64,000 nt of DNA from a virus. Below the pieces are notes generated by a model. It had not been told where the DNA came from. It saw only the letters and a list, made by a program, of their open reading frames with translations, and ran no database searches. The stretch is from positions 1 through 64,000 of IMG/VR virus record IMGVR_UViG_3300034062_003305, one strand, 5' to 3'. Below are positions 63,701 through 64,000 of this stretch, piece by piece. The position numbers were made by a program, and so were the translations under genes. Each line of letters opens with the position of its first letter. Positions within the stretch are counted from its first letter, which is position 1.

Positions 63701-64000
63701 TCATTTTCCTGCATTTCATGTCCTGGATAGAAACCACGAACTGTTGTCTTCTTTTCAATCTTGCCGTTGTCTGGACGTGTATATTCCTTAGTGCCTTCAA
63801 CAACTTCAGTAATAACAAAGAACTGTTCTGGATCTCCAGTAGTTTCATTGCGAGTAAATGCAATATCGTTAGGTTGAAGATTTCTGGCAACATCTGTAAT
63901 AACGTGTGCGCCAGTCTTAGGCTTTGGAGCTGGCTCTGGAGCTACTTCTGCTTCCGGGACAGTCCACGTTGATTTACGACGCTCGAGCTCCTTGTCGTAC
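57787..64000 (-). CDS. Giant DnaQ exonuclease / UvrD-like helicase / ArdC-like / HEXXH fusion, 5'-truncated by window edge
   Basis: The frame is open to the window end (no stop from 63714 to 64000, reading YDKELERRKSTWTVPEAEVA there), so at least 2070 residues and an earlier start. Counting from the internal Met at 63714: a DEDDh exonuclease at about 110-325 (IMDFETVGTG, VAHNAEFDVNTFE, HNAATDIRVL) and small KOW-like beta domains at about 575-720. A UvrD/SF1 helicase spans about 780-1360, with ALAGTGKTSTL, FFDEAQDIN, GDGNQAIYAFRGA, TTAHKSKGLQW and YVALTRAQ. An ArdC-like segment follows at about 1400-1720 (VPWQKPW, then HELAHSTGH). The last 60 residues hold a second LHEIAHFAT motif with FDPHGVEYR, recalling the actinobacterial TIGR04338 HEXXH family. 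It lies directly before the head genes. Confidence 0.8.
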   Translation of the reverse strand, partial: YDKELERRKSTWTVPEAEVAPEPAPKPKTGAHVITDVARNLQPNDIAFTRNETTGDPEQFFVITEVVEGTKEYTRPDNGKIEKKTTVRGFYPGHEMQENDWNEETPIEVIRGESAENMPKAGDKPAIERIANGTLKGKAYQEKRAEIVAARKEAGKDYKPSITAEDIPAVRVDKPRYRPDRPAFTGSAAELGKLNDGAAISEALKGKRVVIMDFETVGTGRFDHDDPDAPIQIAGAVYENGEKVDEINLFINPGVPLDNFYRTLDDHKTPYLDENGNPAINPAKLLKSGDQDVTDEWLATQPSIGEQLKAFADWAGPDSIWVAHNAEFDVNTFEKWAAKTGVDYEISGVIDTRGLARSLYGNKGNALGQLAKKFEIEVSEEDLHNAATDIRVLKPILDRLLSEMKPDNPQFDTAARAEEYKAKLDKYNRDMAAWKAQEAADNVKTKPEFGPEGSTDQVGNYSHVSVFGDEINEAWMLDDDNTYAVNGGSSVLVDELRVGDFIEGRGGYVEIIDIQVDPENSEKLIVYRKSPSTGEVYVDRVEDSATPGVGWARTREIKYGEVRRRHSTVGKTEAEVKSTLPKPTPDNPTPQVEPESAPVKGEEVTDEQATKVISDAIETITSGSKSDSTVADAVKDLNVDETIKSQIIDREGGSSYHLDANGVPLKVGDRVRNIKNGRVGTVRTLTEEFGKDKRKNYLKVKFDDAAKRENAAAGSLEIIREDDGDSILSPQPTPADMGMAIPEEATTRGLVASRIDPTDLKVGDRLDISGKTRVSAIRVEVDEVLVGTKTRGSRGGGFVSFPKTEKVRVWRKPEDTPDISMGMALPDMGAEVYDMAPLSEEGSAVPNALPEDNYEYAGEKFPPTAEQRNVITAIMTGDNVVVRALAGTGKTSTLTLAARRLLEEQPKKKIVYIAFNKTVQMEAEGKMPKNVESRTGDSIAFQGVSDDIRQKFLNQKGKTANMKLRAEDIADELGIKPTGVKLKGVEVSLSSREIPAIIKQAVNNFAISADDELGSKHFTEELDEVPRSFVEYANAYWDDLNSPAGVFGINNAHITKIWALSNPDLGSVGSGMKTPADVIFFDEAQDINPVIAKVIADQSIQKVYVGDGNQAIYAFRGAEDQLDKTTAKFDLPLTQSFRFGPEIAGMANRFLAQLGSKYRVEGSGPKGEVVDGMEDPDVVITRTNSGGFRAMIELLDAGKVVGITKGTKDELESLVNSASWLIGDQTKFKKPTMHPDLAEFKNWSEVKEAVEKGEGRKVKALYDLVVQNGIGSIKDILSRVKVATPESEKKDLKPSSDFKKVTLDQAEDGAKGSIGNGINYEVKGTAVRLSGNGTFKGKDVIKEQKFRWDPAEKQWYKEVEDDLDRQKAINDLRRAVGGFAPDAGEEEAEIDVIVTTAHKSKGLQWNNVRIFDDFWGPRTNKKTGELEMPVDEELRLAYVALTRAQKKLDPGPLNWIKEYTEDEDELPKKPTVIENFMEMTLPTEKVTEDEFNESTVKTSEKIDPATEKVANAIIEAIERGTVPWQKPWTGGGFLPTSVATGKTYEGSNILVLWAAMDKNGWTDNRFLTYKQAEKLGGNIRRGEKGTQIIHWQPVFKEVEKPDGTKENVFVYRPPKVITVFNAEQADNINLPALVKGEPIPVTEGETAILEAYKDKPEILFVAQDQAFYSPTEDIIKLPKREQFKSDQAFFETLVHELAHSTGHRSRLNRTDLLDNYGKHIESRGEEELIAEITVALVAARLGVKIDFENVAAYAKSWLPAVKNDPQMIVKAAKQAQKAVDHMLGKQEEPAKFDEEGNPVEPVGSGVGSEGKTGDEIAGEAPTTSEPTPEPNVGEQGRTGEEIAEDDIKPAGVKGGQNLSPRELYNAQVGRSDLDVRKVYGAEEVWTPQIQRPMKRPVAPKRDNFPDRDSYVAAYKKYSKEYDEAYRESSRNIQSPIGEKNLNGSAKGVQNYVKDIITADWFVEAFGDGGQMGRPPVSLYTSKKRGGQYSYGFKNGVFKSALKINSLLSKNEPAILHEIAHFATAISVAQGFDPHGVEYRMNLIFITNKVLGRNSAESLKEAYRKENLNVG

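Noticed and set aside
63483-63893. Antisense and alternative-frame reading frames within the giant gene
   Set aside because: Composition is Leu/Lys- or Ser-rich shadow sequence and the main frame is continuous to the window edge.

Overview
This window is most likely part of a tailed double-stranded DNA phage genome (Caudoviricetes, siphovirus-like) that infects an actinobacterium. The phage assignment rests on a capsid maturation protease, an HK97-type major capsid protein, head-tail connectors, a major tail protein, an overlapping chaperone pair with a likely frameshift, a tape measure protein, tail-tip proteins and a family A DNA polymerase. The host assignment rests on two WhiB-like Fe-S regulators, a family restricted to Actinobacteria and their phages. 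The DNA is AT-rich by eye, which fits a low-GC actinobacterium, for example the streamlined freshwater lineages, better than a high-GC soil genus. That last step is inference.

Layout: (1) 1-22943, plus strand: one long, tightly packed adhesin operon. It holds five collagen-like (Gly-X-Y) fibre genes, a beta-propeller protein, an 824-aa protein ending in a fibrinogen-like domain, a 2896-aa repeat protein, a small fibre-associated protein and a carbohydrate-binding-like protein. It ends with a methyltransferase and a family 2 glycosyltransferase that may decorate the fibres. (2) 22936-26522, minus strand: small regulatory and accessory genes, including a WhiB with an added zinc ribbon, a second WhiB, a DUF6378-like protein and a GT-B-like glycosyltransferase. 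(3) 26594-33011, minus strand: the replication and recombination block, with an SSB-like protein, Sak4-like ATPase, Cas4/RecB-like nuclease, SNF2-type helicase, RuvC-like resolvase and DNA polymerase I. (4) 33026-57681, minus strand: the virion structural block. Read in transcription order it runs Cys-rich protein, 1588-aa protease polyprotein, major capsid protein with fused scaffold-like region, second capsid-like protein, major tail protein, connectors, chaperones, tape measure, Dit-like protein, Gp37-like protein and two paralogous S74-chaperone fibres. (5) 57684-64000, minus strand: a tiny gene and the C-terminal 2070 or so residues of a giant protein. That protein joins a DnaQ-type exonuclease, a UvrD-like helicase, an ArdC-like antirestriction/metallopeptidase region and a second HEXXH domain, and it runs off the window end.

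The two transcription units converge at 22936-22954. The strongest unusual signals are four. First, the giant exonuclease-helicase-ArdC-protease fusion sits directly upstream of the head genes and is a candidate genome-protection protein delivered with the DNA. Second, a roughly 70-residue repeat module ('HGF...G..V.V.G....FNGTY.I...P..TTF.Y') appears in at least five virion genes on both strands. Third, the fibre genes are built from a small shuffled set of shared modules with perfect nucleotide repeats. Fourth, the 824-aa and 2896-aa proteins resemble, from memory, structural proteins of T4-like marine cyanophages. No tRNA, integrase, lysin, holin, terminase or portal gene was seen; the last two presumably lie beyond 64000.
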